Shown here: positions 56,774-64,000 of the stretch, in pieces
Layout of the letters: every line of letters begins with the position of its first letter
Position numbering within the stretch: position 1 is the first letter of the stretch
Origin: Nocardia harenae NBRC 108248
GTDB lineage: Bacteria > Actinomycetota > Actinomycetes > Mycobacteriales > Mycobacteriaceae
Assembly: GCF_001612885.1 (NCBI RefSeq)
Contig: NZ_BDBH01000004.1
Coordinates: 62,001 to 126,000, forward strand
DNA length: 64,000 bases
Reading direction: 5' to 3'
Made by a program: the position numbers and the translations under genes
The notes under the pieces: model-generated
The model's database searches: none
What the model was told of the DNA's origin: nothing
What the model saw: only the letters and a program-made list of their open reading frames with translations

Positions 56774-56803
56774 ACGGCCGGCGATCACCCGATCGCCGGC
56801 CGT
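56774..56803. terminator. Perfect 13-bp hairpin between DoxX and the TauD gene
   Basis: ACGGCCGGCGATC and its exact complement are separated by ACCC. It is 14 bases after the DoxX stop and 15 bases beyond the stop of the convergent dioxygenase gene, so it can serve both strands. Confidence 0.8.
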
Positions 56804-56818
56804 CCGCGCTGTCCGGGG

Positions 56819-57754
56819 TCAGGCGCCGGTGAAGCGCTCGCCCGAGATGGAGATGGACGGCTCGCCGTCGACCCCCACCGGGATATCGCCCTCCAGCGTC
56901 GTCCGGTAGAGCACCCGGGTGACCTCGAGGTGGTCGAGGTCGCTGGGCGCGAGGTGCGCGGTCGCCCGATTGTCCCAGAACGCGATGGTGCCCGGCCGCC
57001 AGCGCAGCGCGACGGTGAAGGCGGGCTCGGCGATCTGGTCGAAGAGCAGCTTCAGCACGGCGTCGGACTGGGCAGGGCTCAGCCCGATGATTCGCGTGGT
57101 GAAGCCGGGGTTCACAAAGAGCGCGCGCTCCCCGGTCACTGGGTGCACCCGGACCACCGGGTGCTCGGTGACGAGCGGTGCCGCCGCCACCTTGCGCGCG
57201 TAGTCGCTGTCGTCGGACCAGGCGGGTTTGCTGCCGCCGAAGCGGTGCTCGGCGCGCAGCCCGTCAGCGAAGACGCGCAGCGCCTCCGGCAGGTTCTCGT
57301 AGGCGGCGACCAGGTTGGTCCAGCGGGTGTCGCCACCCCGCTCCGGGGCGATCTCGGCGCGCAGAATGGAGGCGGCGGGCGGGTTGATCAGCGCCGAGAC
57401 ATCGGTGTGCCAGTGGTTGGTGTAGCTGAACTTTCGCACCCCGAAACGCTTCTCGTAGAGCCTGCTGTCGACAGCGAGGATCTCCGGGTGCTCGGTGGGG
57501 GCGTCGGTGTCGTAGGGGTGCGACGGGGTCACGGCGCCGAACCGGCGGGAGAAGGCGATCTGCTCGGCGTGGCCGATCTGCTGGTCGCGGAAGAACAGCA
57601 CCTTATAGGTGTGCAGGGCATCGGTGACGGCGTGCACCTGTTCGTCGGTCAGCGGCTGGCGCAGGTCGATGCCGGAGATGTCGGCGCCGATGTGCCCGGC
57701 GACCGGGTCGACCCGGACGGCGGTGGTGGCGGCGGATTCGTGGACTGCGGTCAT
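56819..57754 (-). CDS. TauD/TfdA-family 2-oxoglutarate-dependent dioxygenase
   Basis: The 311-residue enzyme should hydroxylate an organosulfur or related acid with 2-oxoglutarate and Fe(II), releasing sulfite if the substrate is a sulfonate. The iron triad is present: His-x-Asp in NHWHTDVSALINPP near residue 112 and the distal His in WDNRATAHLAPSD near 265. The 2-oxoglutarate arginine lies in RVLYRTTLEGD near 285. It is the last gene of the sulfonate-transport operon, downstream of the broken monooxygenase. The ATG at 57754 lacks a strong ribosome site. Confidence 0.9.
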   Translation of the reverse strand: MTAVHESAATTAVRVDPVAGHIGADISGIDLRQPLTDEQVHAVTDALHTYKVLFFRDQQIGHAEQIAFSRRFGAVTPSHPYDTDAPTEHPEILAVDSRLYEKRFGVRKFSYTNHWHTDVSALINPPAASILRAEIAPERGGDTRWTNLVAAYENLPEALRVFADGLRAEHRFGGSKPAWSDDSDYARKVAAAPLVTEHPVVRVHPVTGERALFVNPGFTTRIIGLSPAQSDAVLKLLFDQIAEPAFTVALRWRPGTIAFWDNRATAHLAPSDLDHLEVTRVLYRTTLEGDIPVGVDGEPSISISGERFTGA

Positions 57755-57882
57755 GGGAGGCTCACTCGGGGAGTAGGGATGCGGATCGCGGGCGGGCCGG
57801 GCGACAGCCGCGCCGGGGCACATCGATCGGGTCGGTCATCGGATCACCCTTTCCTCGAAGATCCAGGATCGGCGCACGGGGC

Positions 57883-58469
57883 TCATGCGCTTGCTTCGGC
57901 GCGGTCGCCGGCGAAGCGGCTCGCCACCGGCTCGAGTCCGTAGTGGCCGCGCAGCGTGTCGGCGGTGTACTCGTTGCGGAAGAGGCCGCGCCGCTGCAGA
58001 TCGGCACCACCTGCCCGACGAAGTCCTCGAGTCCGCCGGGCAGGTAGGACGGCATGATGTTGAAGCCGTCCGGCGGCGCCGTTCTCGAACCAGCTCTGCA
58101 GGTCGTCGGCGATCTGCTCGGGGATCCCGGCGAAGGAGCGGTGCCCGCGCCCGCCGCCGAGCTTGCCGATGAGCTCCCGCACGGTGAGCCGCTCGTTCTC
58201 CGCCAGCTCCTTGACCAGCACGTAGCGGTGGACGCCCCCCTGCCTCCGCTGCCCGGGTCATCTCCGACGACCCGGCCTTGCACCAGCAGCGGCCTGCCCT
58301 GCGGGCTGCGCGGCGAGTTCAGCGGGCCGCGCTCCGCGATCCGCCCGAGCTCCTGGCAGTGCGCCACCTCGAGCACCCGGTGCGCCTCGGTGCGCGGGTG
58401 CCGCCAGGCCGCCTCGTGGTGGCCGACGCCCATCAGGGAGGCGTTCAGATGGAACTGTCTCGCAGTCAT
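57883..58469 (-). pseudogene. Degraded flavin-dependent monooxygenase (NtaA/SnaA/DszA-type LLM class)
   Basis: From ATG 58469 the frame begins as an intact LLM monooxygenase (TARQFHLNASLMGVGHHEAA, then WRHPRTEAHRVLEV) and jumps after about 45 codons to the internal block GPLNSPRSPQGRPLLVQ. It then shifts: the C-terminal blocks lie in other frames (LTVRELIGKLGGGRGHRSFA and PEQIADDLQSWF in one, DGFNIMPSYLPGGLEDFVGQ in a second, RGLFRNEYTADTLRGHYGLE in the first again). About half of a normal 440-residue gene is missing and at least two frameshifts are needed. It sits between the transporter permease and TauD. Confidence 0.88.
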
Positions 58470-58485
58470 GCCACGTCCCTCCGGG

Positions 58486-59403
58486 TCAGCGGTCGTTCGG
58501 CACGCGCCACCGCGAGAAGCGGCGCTCCAGCGCGACCAGCAGGCCGTTGAAGGTCAGCCCGAGCAGCGAGATGGCCAGGATGCCCGCGTACATGTCCGGG
58601 ATCTGGAAGTTCTGCTGCGCGGCGGTGATGAGGTAGCCGAGCCCGGCGCGCGCGCCGACCATCTCGGCGGCGAGCAGCACCAGGATCGAGCTGGCCGCGG
58701 CCATCCGCAGCCCGGTGAAGACAGCGGGGATCGCCGCGGGCAGGATCACCTTCTGGAACAGTCGCAGCGGGCTCAGCCCAAGCGAGGCCGCCGACTTGAT
58801 CAGCAGCGGGTCCACGGTGCGCACGCCGGTGATGGTGTTGAGCAGGATCGGGAAGACGCTGGCATACACCACCAGCGCCACCTTCGAGGTCTCGCCGATG
58901 CCGAGGATCAGCACGAAGACCGGGAGCAGCGCCAGCGCCGCGGTATTGCGGAAGAGCTCCAGGATCGGGTTGAGCAGCTCGGCCACCGGCTTGTACCAGG
59001 CGATGGCGATGCCGAGCGGCACCGCGATGGCGAGCGCCAGCGCGAAGCCGGTCAGCGAGCGGCCGAGGCTGGCCTCCATGTGGATCCACAGCTCACCGCT
59101 GGCGAGCAGGTCGGCGAAGGCCTGCACCACCGTGCTGAACGTCGGCAGGAACACCTCGTCCACCAGCCCGGCGCGCGGCGCGACCTCCCAGAGCGCGAGA
59201 AAGACGGCGATGGCGATGAGCGGTTTCAGCAACCGCAACAGGGTGCGGAACACCGGCCCGGCGATCCGGGCGCGGACACCGCGTGCCTCAGCCGCCGGTC
59301 CGGTACCGGGCGCGGCTTCGGTACCGGGATCCGGTGCGGCGGTGCCAGGCTTCGGCGCCGTCGCGGGGGCGGCGTCGCGGACGAGTTCGGCTGCGGTGGT
59401 CAT
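58486..59403 (-). CDS. ABC transporter permease, SsuC/TauC type
   Basis: The 305-residue permease has an unusually long, alanine/proline-rich cytosolic N-terminus (about 45 residues). Six helices follow with the EAA-like loop (LIKSAASLGLSPLRLFQKVI, then LPAAIPAVFTGLRMAAAS) typical of nitrate/sulfonate/taurine importers. The ATG at 59403 overlaps the ATPase stop by four bases (ATGA). The pseudogene begins 16 bases downstream. It forms an importer with the next two genes. Confidence 0.92.
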   Translation of the reverse strand: MTTAAELVRDAAPATAPKPGTAAPDPGTEAAPGTGPAAEARGVRARIAGPVFRTLLRLLKPLIAIAVFLALWEVAPRAGLVDEVFLPTFSTVVQAFADLLASGELWIHMEASLGRSLTGFALALAIAVPLGIAIAWYKPVAELLNPILELFRNTAALALLPVFVLILGIGETSKVALVVYASVFPILLNTITGVRTVDPLLIKSAASLGLSPLRLFQKVILPAAIPAVFTGLRMAAASSILVLLAAEMVGARAGLGYLITAAQQNFQIPDMYAGILAISLLGLTFNGLLVALERRFSRWRVPNDR

Positions 59404-60221
59404 GGCTTCGGCCTCTCGGTGGGTTGGCGTTCTTGGTCCTGGGCGCGCTTCACCTCGCTGTGCAGCAGTGACCAGATCTCGTGCCGGTAGGCGCGGAAGG
59501 TCTCGGTGGAGCGAATGTCCTCGCCGCTCTCCCGATCGAGTTCGACCTCGATGACCGCCTTGATCCGGCCCGGCCGCGAGGTAAGCACCGCCACCCGCTG
59601 CCCCAGGTAGACGGCCTCATCGATGCCGTGCGTGATGAACAGAATGGTCTTGCCCGTCGCCCGCCAGATGCGCAGCAGCTCGTCCTGCAGCGCCTCCCTG
59701 GTCTGCGCGTCGAGCGCGGCGAAAGGCTCGTCCATCAGCAGCACCTCGGGGTCGAAGGCCAGGCTGCGGGCAATGGCGACGCGCTGCTTCATGCCGCCGG
59801 AGAGCTCTTGCGGGTAGCGGTCGCCGAACCCGGTGAGCCCGACCAGCTCCAGGTAGCGGTCGGCGATCTCGCGCCGCTCTTTCCTGCGGAGCCCCTTGGC
59901 CTCCAGCCCGAACTCGATATTGGCGCGCGCGGTGCGCCACGGCAGCAGCGCGTACTGCTGGAAGACGATGCCGCGGTCCAGCCCCGGCCCGGTGACCGGG
60001 GCGCCGTCCAGCAGGATCTGCCCCGAGGTCGGCTTGCTCAGCCCGCCGAGCAGGTCCAGCAGCGTCGACTTGCCCGAGCCGCTCGGCCCGACCAGCACCA
60101 GGAACTCGCCCGCCCGCACGTCGAGCGTGATGTCGTCGAGCGCGGTGAACTTCTGCGCCGAGCCGCGCACGGAGAACTGCCTGCGCACCCCGCTCAGCGC
60201 GAGTTTGGTCGCGGTGCTCAC
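59400..60221 (-). CDS. ABC transporter ATP-binding protein, SsuB/TauB type
   Basis: The 273-residue ATPase has Walker A (GPSGSGKS near residue 46), the Q loop (IVFQQYALLPW near 88), signature LSGGMKQRVAIARSLA near 141 and Walker B (VLLMDEPFAALD near 165). The SsuB/TauB-type FITHGIDEAVYLGQRVAVL follows. The GTG at 60221 overlaps the stop of the substrate-binding protein gene (GTGA). It energises import of the sulfonate-type substrate through the downstream permease. Confidence 0.94.
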   Translation of the reverse strand: MSTATKLALSGVRRQFSVRGSAQKFTALDDITLDVRAGEFLVLVGPSGSGKSTLLDLLGGLSKPTSGQILLDGAPVTGPGLDRGIVFQQYALLPWRTARANIEFGLEAKGLRRKERREIADRYLELVGLTGFGDRYPQELSGGMKQRVAIARSLAFDPEVLLMDEPFAALDAQTREALQDELLRIWRATGKTILFITHGIDEAVYLGQRVAVLTSRPGRIKAVIEVELDRESGEDIRSTETFRAYRHEIWSLLHSEVKRAQDQERQPTERPKP

Positions 60222-61285
60222 TTGGCGAGCACCTCCCCGGCCGGGCCGCTCGCGGGCTGGTAGGTGCCGTTGGCGTAGGGGTTGAACTCGTTGGTGAACA
60301 GGTCGATGGCCTTCAGCTGGCCCTCCCTCAGCTCGCCGTTGCGCACCAGCCAGTCGATCCAGATCTGCAGCTCCTTCTCCGCTACGACCGCACCCGGCAC
60401 CGGCAGCCCGGAGCTCTTCCAGAACTTCAGCAGCTCGGTGTTCTCCTGGCGGCCACGCTTCTCGATGATCGTGGCGAACCTGGCCACCACCTCGTCGCGC
60501 GGGGTCACCTGTAGCCAGCGGGTGGCGCGGGCGGTGCCCTGCACGAAGTCGGCGACGGCCTCCCTGTTCTTGCCGATGAAGTCGTCGCGGAACACGTACG
60601 TGCCGTAGTCGAACTCGCCGAAGATGGCCGTGTCGGTGTAGAGCGGCCGCAGCCCGCCGCGCTCCAGCGCGGTGTCCCGGAAGACCGAGCCGAGCGTGCC
60701 GACGTCGACCTGCCCCTTGCGCAGCGCGTCCTCGGTATTGGCAGGTGGCACCACCACCAGCTGCACCTGCTCGATCTCGGCCTCGGAGAGCCCCTGCTGG
60801 TGCAGCCACTCCCTGGTGATGAACTCGTGGTGTGCGCCGAGGGTATTGACCGCGACCTTCTTGCCGATCAGGTCGCGCGCGCTGGTGATGGGCGAGTCGT
60901 CCAGCACGTAGTAGCCGCTGAAGGACTTCTCGTCGGCGCCGTAGGAGCTGAGCACCGAGGTTACCCTGGCGCCGCCGGAGATCAGCTTGACCACCGCGCC
61001 GTTGAAGGCGCTGCCGAACTCGACCTGGTTGGTCGCGGCCGCCTGGATATTGGCGGGGCCGCTGGTGGTGTCGCCCTCCCACTGCAGCGAGATCTTCTCG
61101 AAGTACCCGAGGTCCTTGGCCAGCTCGAAGGGGGTGACCTGGCCGGTCTGGCCCTGGTAGCGCAGCACCGTCCTGCCGTCGGCGGTGGTGGCGGTGCCGG
61201 ACCCGCCGCAGGCGGTCAGCATCGAGAGCCCGGCCAGGGCGGCGAGCGCGGCGGCCGCGATTCGTTGTCTTGCGGTGGAGAACAT
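60218..61285 (-). CDS. Sulfonate/taurine-type substrate-binding lipoprotein (SsuA-like)
   Basis: The 355-residue protein has a lipoprotein signal ending LSMLTACGG. The SsuA/NMT1-like binding fold follows (FELAKDLGYFEK near residue 52, NQVEFGSAFNGAVVKLISGG near 88, LIGKKVAVNTLGAHHEFITR near 138, ALRKGQVDVGTLGSVF near 185). It captures the substrate outside the membrane. Alkanesulfonate, taurine or another organosulfur acid is likely from the downstream oxygenase genes and leader peptide, not from the binding site itself. Confidence 0.9.
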   Translation of the reverse strand: MFSTARQRIAAAALAALAGLSMLTACGGSGTATTADGRTVLRYQGQTGQVTPFELAKDLGYFEKISLQWEGDTTSGPANIQAAATNQVEFGSAFNGAVVKLISGGARVTSVLSSYGADEKSFSGYYVLDDSPITSARDLIGKKVAVNTLGAHHEFITREWLHQQGLSEAEIEQVQLVVVPPANTEDALRKGQVDVGTLGSVFRDTALERGGLRPLYTDTAIFGEFDYGTYVFRDDFIGKNREAVADFVQGTARATRWLQVTPRDEVVARFATIIEKRGRQENTELLKFWKSSGLPVPGAVVAEKELQIWIDWLVRNGELREGQLKAIDLFTNEFNPYANGTYQPASGPAGEVLAK

Positions 61286-61366
61286 GGTTGTTCCTTCTGG
61301 GGGCAGGCCCGGCCGGGCATGCGGGGAGAACGGGAGAATTCCCGGAAAAAGGAAAGGGGCGCTGGA

Positions 61367-61444
61367 TCAGCGGCGACATATCCCGTGCGGGGTGCGCATC
61401 AGGTCGATCGCGCGACGGCGGATCAGCGCGGTGCGAGACAGCAC
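61367..61444 (-). CDS. Cysteine-type leader peptide of the organosulfur operon (25 residues)
   Basis: A GTG at 61444, 8 bases after AAAGG, opens a 25-codon frame. Its peptide, VLSRTALIRRRAIDLMRTP followed by HGICRR, fits the short leader peptides that precede sulfur-assimilation genes in actinobacteria (pattern RRxxDLxRxxxxxCR). The Cys codon directly before Arg-Arg and the stop suggests translation-dependent sensing of cysteine supply. It ends 81 bases before the SsuA-like start. Confidence 0.8.
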   Translation of the reverse strand: MLSRTALIRRRAIDLMRTPHGICRR

Positions 61445-61522
61445 GTCGGCACCTTTCGTCGAGGTGAAGCAGGGTGGCTTGGCTCTCATCGTGAGCGCGG
61501 TGCGATCCTGCCGACAACAGCC

Positions 61523-61539
61523 TTTCCACAATGTGGAAA
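61523..61539. promoter_or_regulatory. 17-bp perfect palindrome, likely IclR-type operator
   Basis: TTTCCAC-AAT-GTGGAAA is fully symmetric and close to known IclR-type sites (TGGAAAT...ATTTCCA arms). It lies against the stop codon of the IclR gene and about 80 bases upstream of the leader-peptide start, where it would overlap the operon promoter (minus-strand TTGTCG and CACGAT with 18-base spacing are candidates). Confidence 0.6.
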
Positions 61540-62289
61540 TCACGGTGAGCCGAATGACGGTGCGGGACAGCCGCTCTGCCGGACGACCGCCCCGACGCGC
61601 GCGGCGACCTGCCGCATGGCCGGAAGTATGTCCCTGACCAGGGCATCGTCCAGGCGGGCGCAGCGCGCCTGCACGCCGAGCGCGCCCCAGACCTTGCGGT
61701 CCCGGTCGAACACCGGGACCGCGACCGAGCGGATGGGGTCGTCGTCGAGCTCCTTGAACTCGAACTCCTCGGAGGCGAACCCCTTGCGGCGCACCACGTC
61801 GAGATCGGTCCGCAGCCCGTCGCGTGCGCCGGACCAGGCCAGCAACGCCTGCCCCGGCGCGCTCCGCCGCAGGTGCCTGCGCTGCCGCGGCACCTGGTGC
61901 GGGCAGAACAGCACCGGCGGGCGGGCCTCCAGCACGGTGAGCGCCGCGTCGTCGTCGAGCACGCTCAGACTGGTCGTGATCGTGATTCCGGCGGAGAGCG
62001 CGTAGAGGTGCGGAGCCGCCGAGTCCAGCCCGAGCCGGGTGAGCGCGGGCCGAGCCAGGGTCGCCAGCCCGTGTCCGACCCGGTAGCGGTCGGTGAGCAG
62101 ATCCTGCTCCAGCAACCGCCCGCGCACCAGCGCCTGGGCCAGCCGGTGCGTGGTACTCACCGGCACCCCGGCCAGTGTGGCCAGCTCGCTCACGGAGAGT
62201 TCGGGGTCGTCTCCCTCGAAGCAATTCAGCAGGTGGATGGCGCGCTCGACCGCCTGGGAGCCGGTGCGCGTCTGGTCAGTGGGGGCCAT
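61540..62289 (-). CDS. IclR-family regulator
   Basis: The 249-residue protein has the IclR winged HTH at residues about 12-72 (AVERAIHLLNCFEGDDPELS, then SELATLAGVPVSTTHRLAQA). An IclR effector domain follows (TSLSVLDDDAALTVLEARPP near 105, GQALLAWSG near 148 and VPVFDRDRKVWGALGVQA near 195). It lies just upstream of the organosulfur operon on the same strand, with a palindromic site between, so it is the probable regulator of that operon. The ATG at 62289 has no strong ribosome site. Confidence 0.9.
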   Translation of the reverse strand: MAPTDQTRTGSQAVERAIHLLNCFEGDDPELSVSELATLAGVPVSTTHRLAQALVRGRLLEQDLLTDRYRVGHGLATLARPALTRLGLDSAAPHLYALSAGITITTSLSVLDDDAALTVLEARPPVLFCPHQVPRQRRHLRRSAPGQALLAWSGARDGLRTDLDVVRRKGFASEEFEFKELDDDPIRSVAVPVFDRDRKVWGALGVQARCARLDDALVRDILPAMRQVAARVGAVVRQSGCPAPSFGSP

Positions 62290-62390
62290 GGCACCGTCCT
62301 CGGGTCCGGTTGCGCTGTGTCGCGGTGAACTGTTCCGCACGGCCCCCGCACCGGCAATCGTTCGGCGCGGGCTGCGCACAACCCTCGGCC

Positions 62391-63437
62391 TCAGGTGAGC
62401 AGGTAGGCGTGCGCCGCGGCGCCCGAGACCGCGGTGACGGCGAGCGCCGCCACCCCGGCGTGCAGCCGCCGGTAGTGCGTGGTGAGCACCGCCGCGAACT
62501 CGCGCAGGAATGCCGCCGGGATGAAGTACAGCGCTGTGCGCGCCCCGGCCACCTGCGCCTGCACCCCGAGCCGCCGGGTGAGCGCGGCCGCGCGCAGGGC
62601 GTGGAAGTTGCTGGTGACCACGGTGATTCGGGCGTTGCCGAGGTCCATGCCGCCGTCGCGCAGCAGCGCGAGGCTGTTGCGCAGGTTCTCCTCGGTATTG
62701 CGCGATTCCCGCTCGCGCACGATGGACTCGTCCGAGACCCCGGCCCGGATGAGGTAGGTCGCCATGGCGTCGGCCTCGCTCAGCGCCTCGTCGCTGCCCT
62801 TGCCGCCGGAGGTGACGAGCAGCGGGCCGCGCCCGGCGGCGGTCTCGGCGCGGTAGACGCGCAGCGCTCGCTGCAGCCGCGAGGCCAGCAGCGGGGTCAC
62901 CCTGTTGCGGTTGAGCCCGCAGCCGAGGACCACGATGGCGTCGGCGCCGATCTCGTCCGGGAGCCGGTCGTAGACCACCGCGTGCCCGGCGAAGGCGAGC
63001 AGGTGCGCCAGCAGGTACCCGCCGGCCAGTGTGGTCGCGGTGGCGAGGAGGAGCAGCCACGGCGGCACCTCCGGCCCGCTGCGCAGCGCGGACGCGACCG
63101 CCACCGGGAGGATCAGCAGCCCGACCCCGGCGAGCACCGGGGTCAGCGTGATCGGCCGCACCCCCTCGCGCAGCATGACCGCGATGCCGTTGCCGAGCAG
63201 CCCGAACCCGGTGGCGAGCACCGCGAGCAGGAACAGCCCGCGCACCGCCAGCGAGATGGTGTCCAGGACATCCGGCGCCGCCACCCGCGCGACTGCCGTC
63301 GCCGCGCCGACCAGCACCAGCGAGAGCGCCACCAGCAGCAGGAGTCCGGTGGAGAGGCGGCGCGGCTCCCGGCGCATCCGCACCGTGCCGAACACCGCTG
63401 TCGCCCAGCCCGCCACCAGCAATACCGCAGGGTCCAC
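62391..63437 (-). CDS. DUF218 (YdcF/SanA-like) membrane protein
   Basis: The 348-residue protein has four or five transmembrane helices in its first 150 residues. A DUF218 domain follows (DAIVVLGCGLNRNRVTPLLA near residue 168, LLVTSGGKGSDEALSEADAM near 205, ESRNTEENLRNSLALL near 242, VTSNFHALRAAALTRRLG near 275), and a C-terminal helix ends the protein. DUF218 proteins are implicated in envelope integrity; the catalytic role is unclear. The GTG at 63437 follows GGAGGAGGCGGTCG. Confidence 0.9.
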   Translation of the reverse strand: MDPAVLLVAGWATAVFGTVRMRREPRRLSTGLLLLVALSLVLVGAATAVARVAAPDVLDTISLAVRGLFLLAVLATGFGLLGNGIAVMLREGVRPITLTPVLAGVGLLILPVAVASALRSGPEVPPWLLLLATATTLAGGYLLAHLLAFAGHAVVYDRLPDEIGADAIVVLGCGLNRNRVTPLLASRLQRALRVYRAETAAGRGPLLVTSGGKGSDEALSEADAMATYLIRAGVSDESIVRERESRNTEENLRNSLALLRDGGMDLGNARITVVTSNFHALRAAALTRRLGVQAQVAGARTALYFIPAAFLREFAAVLTTHYRRLHAGVAALAVTAVSGAAAHAYLLT

Positions 63438-63506
63438 CGACCGCCTCCTCCGCTTCCGGTCGCTGTATACCCAGCGGGGCGCGATTACCATGGCCCGGTG
63501 CACGCC

Positions 63507-63608
63507 ATGTCCCTCGCCTCCGTCGTGGCCGCGGTGCGCCGCCGGAGCGATGCCGTGACCGGGCCGGAGCTGGTCGGGCCGGGCGTGCGGCGCGCCCCGG
63601 AGGCGTGA
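63507..63608 (+). CDS. Possible 33-residue peptide upstream of the hydrolase
   Basis: A short frame (MSLASVVAAVRRRSDAVTGP...) ends in TGATG, sharing bases with the start of the hydrolase gene. The coupling favours translation, but there is no ribosome site and no recognised family. It may be a leader or chance. Confidence 0.25.
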   Translation: MSLASVVAAVRRRSDAVTGPELVGPGVRRAPEA

Positions 63609-64000
63609 TGCTCGCGCACACCGCCCTGGCCGGTACCGGCACCCCGCTGGTCTTCCTCGGCTCGATCGCCTCGGACCGCACCATGTGGCGGCCCCAGCTG
63701 GACGAGCTCGGCGGCCCCGCGCTCGCCGTCGACCTGCGCGGGCACGGCGGCTCGCCCGCCCCCGCCGGGCCGTACACCGTCCCCGAGCTGGCCGGGGATG
63801 TGCTCGAGCTGCTCGACCACCGGGGGATCGGCAGCGCCCACCTGGTCGGGCTCTCGCTGGGCGGCGCTGTCGCCCAGTGGATCGCGGCCCATCACTCGGA
63901 CCGGGTCGAAGCGCTGACACTCTTCTGCACCGCCGCCCGCTTCGGCACCCCGGCGATGTGGGCCGAGCGCGCCGAACTCGTGCGCCGCGACGGCACCGCG
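63608..64000 (+). CDS. Alpha/beta hydrolase, PcaD-like, N-terminal 131 residues
   Basis: The visible part reads LVFLGSIASDRTMWRPQLDE near residue 14, then LAVDLRGHGGSPAPAGPY near 39 and the nucleophile LVGLSLGGAVAQWIAAHHSD near 79. This layout is that of 3-oxoadipate enol-lactonase (PcaD) and close relatives, with the oxyanion and nucleophile motifs intact. The acid and histidine lie beyond the window, so the assignment to PcaD as opposed to another esterase cannot be settled. The ATG at 63608 shares bases with the stop of a 33-codon frame. Confidence 0.8.
   Translation, partial: MLAHTALAGTGTPLVFLGSIASDRTMWRPQLDELGGPALAVDLRGHGGSPAPAGPYTVPELAGDVLELLDHRGIGSAHLVGLSLGGAVAQWIAAHHSDRVEALTLFCTAARFGTPAMWAERAELVRRDGTA

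Overview
The window is high-GC actinobacterial chromosome. The run acn / Rv1476-like / ripA-like / moxR-DUF58-VWA / fabG(mabA)-inhA / hemH / NfeD-SPFH / TVP38 / mutA-mutB-meaB follows the order known from Mycobacterium tuberculosis (Rv1475c to Rv1496). The mycolate-type InhA/MabA pair, a fused HadA/HadB dehydratase, LIP-family secreted lipases and HTH-DUF5753/DUF397 genes together suggest a mycolic-acid-bearing relative, most likely Nocardia. This genus assignment is inference. I see no phage, transposase, CRISPR array or rRNA; there is one tRNA (initiator Met).

Region 1 (1-16.6 kb) is mostly conserved core: truncated aconitase, cell-wall hydrolase, a MoxR AAA+/DUF58/VWA chaperone-like operon, the FAS-II reductases, coproporphyrin ferrochelatase, tRNA-fMet, a TRIC-like channel, two proteins of unknown function, the NfeD/SPFH membrane pair, a CorA-like protein without the GMN motif, and an HtrA-like protein whose catalytic serine is alanine. 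Region 2 (16.6-25.1 kb) carries a TetR-controlled DrrAB-type exporter lying inside the otherwise conserved path to TVP38 and the methylmalonyl-CoA mutase operon mutA-mutB-meaB.

Region 3 (25.1-39.4 kb) is accessory metabolism: an amidohydrolase and nucleoside hydrolase pair, a CoA transferase with unusual block order, an SDR divergent from a lone type II thioesterase, a TauE/SafE permease with a DUF2784 protein, a zinc-ribbon SDR, a FadE-TetR pair, a LigC-type DNA ligase with a stand-alone LigD-type polymerase, and a cold-shock-domain protein.

Region 4 (39.4-50.7 kb) holds small proteins of unknown function and two paralogous HTH-DUF5753 (WhiJ-like) regulators, one next to a DUF397 partner. 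Four promoters in this region share a core TRCAGATG box, and two of them (upstream of two unrelated small genes) match at 20 of 22 bases at the same distance from their genes. This looks like an unrecognised local regulon. Two secreted lipases and a fused HadAB dehydratase also lie here.

Region 5 (50.7-64 kb) has an AraC regulator, remnants of a TetR and an endonuclease/phosphatase gene, an acyl-CoA dehydrogenase, an acyltransferase-3/SGNH protein, DoxX, and an organosulfur operon on the minus strand. That operon runs: IclR-type regulator, palindromic operator, short leader peptide ending in Cys-Arg-Arg, SsuA/B/C-type ABC transporter, a wrecked flavin monooxygenase gene, TauD-type dioxygenase, terminator. 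The transporter and dioxygenase are intact, so the operon appears to have lost one oxygenase branch. The window ends in a DUF218 membrane protein and a truncated alpha/beta hydrolase.
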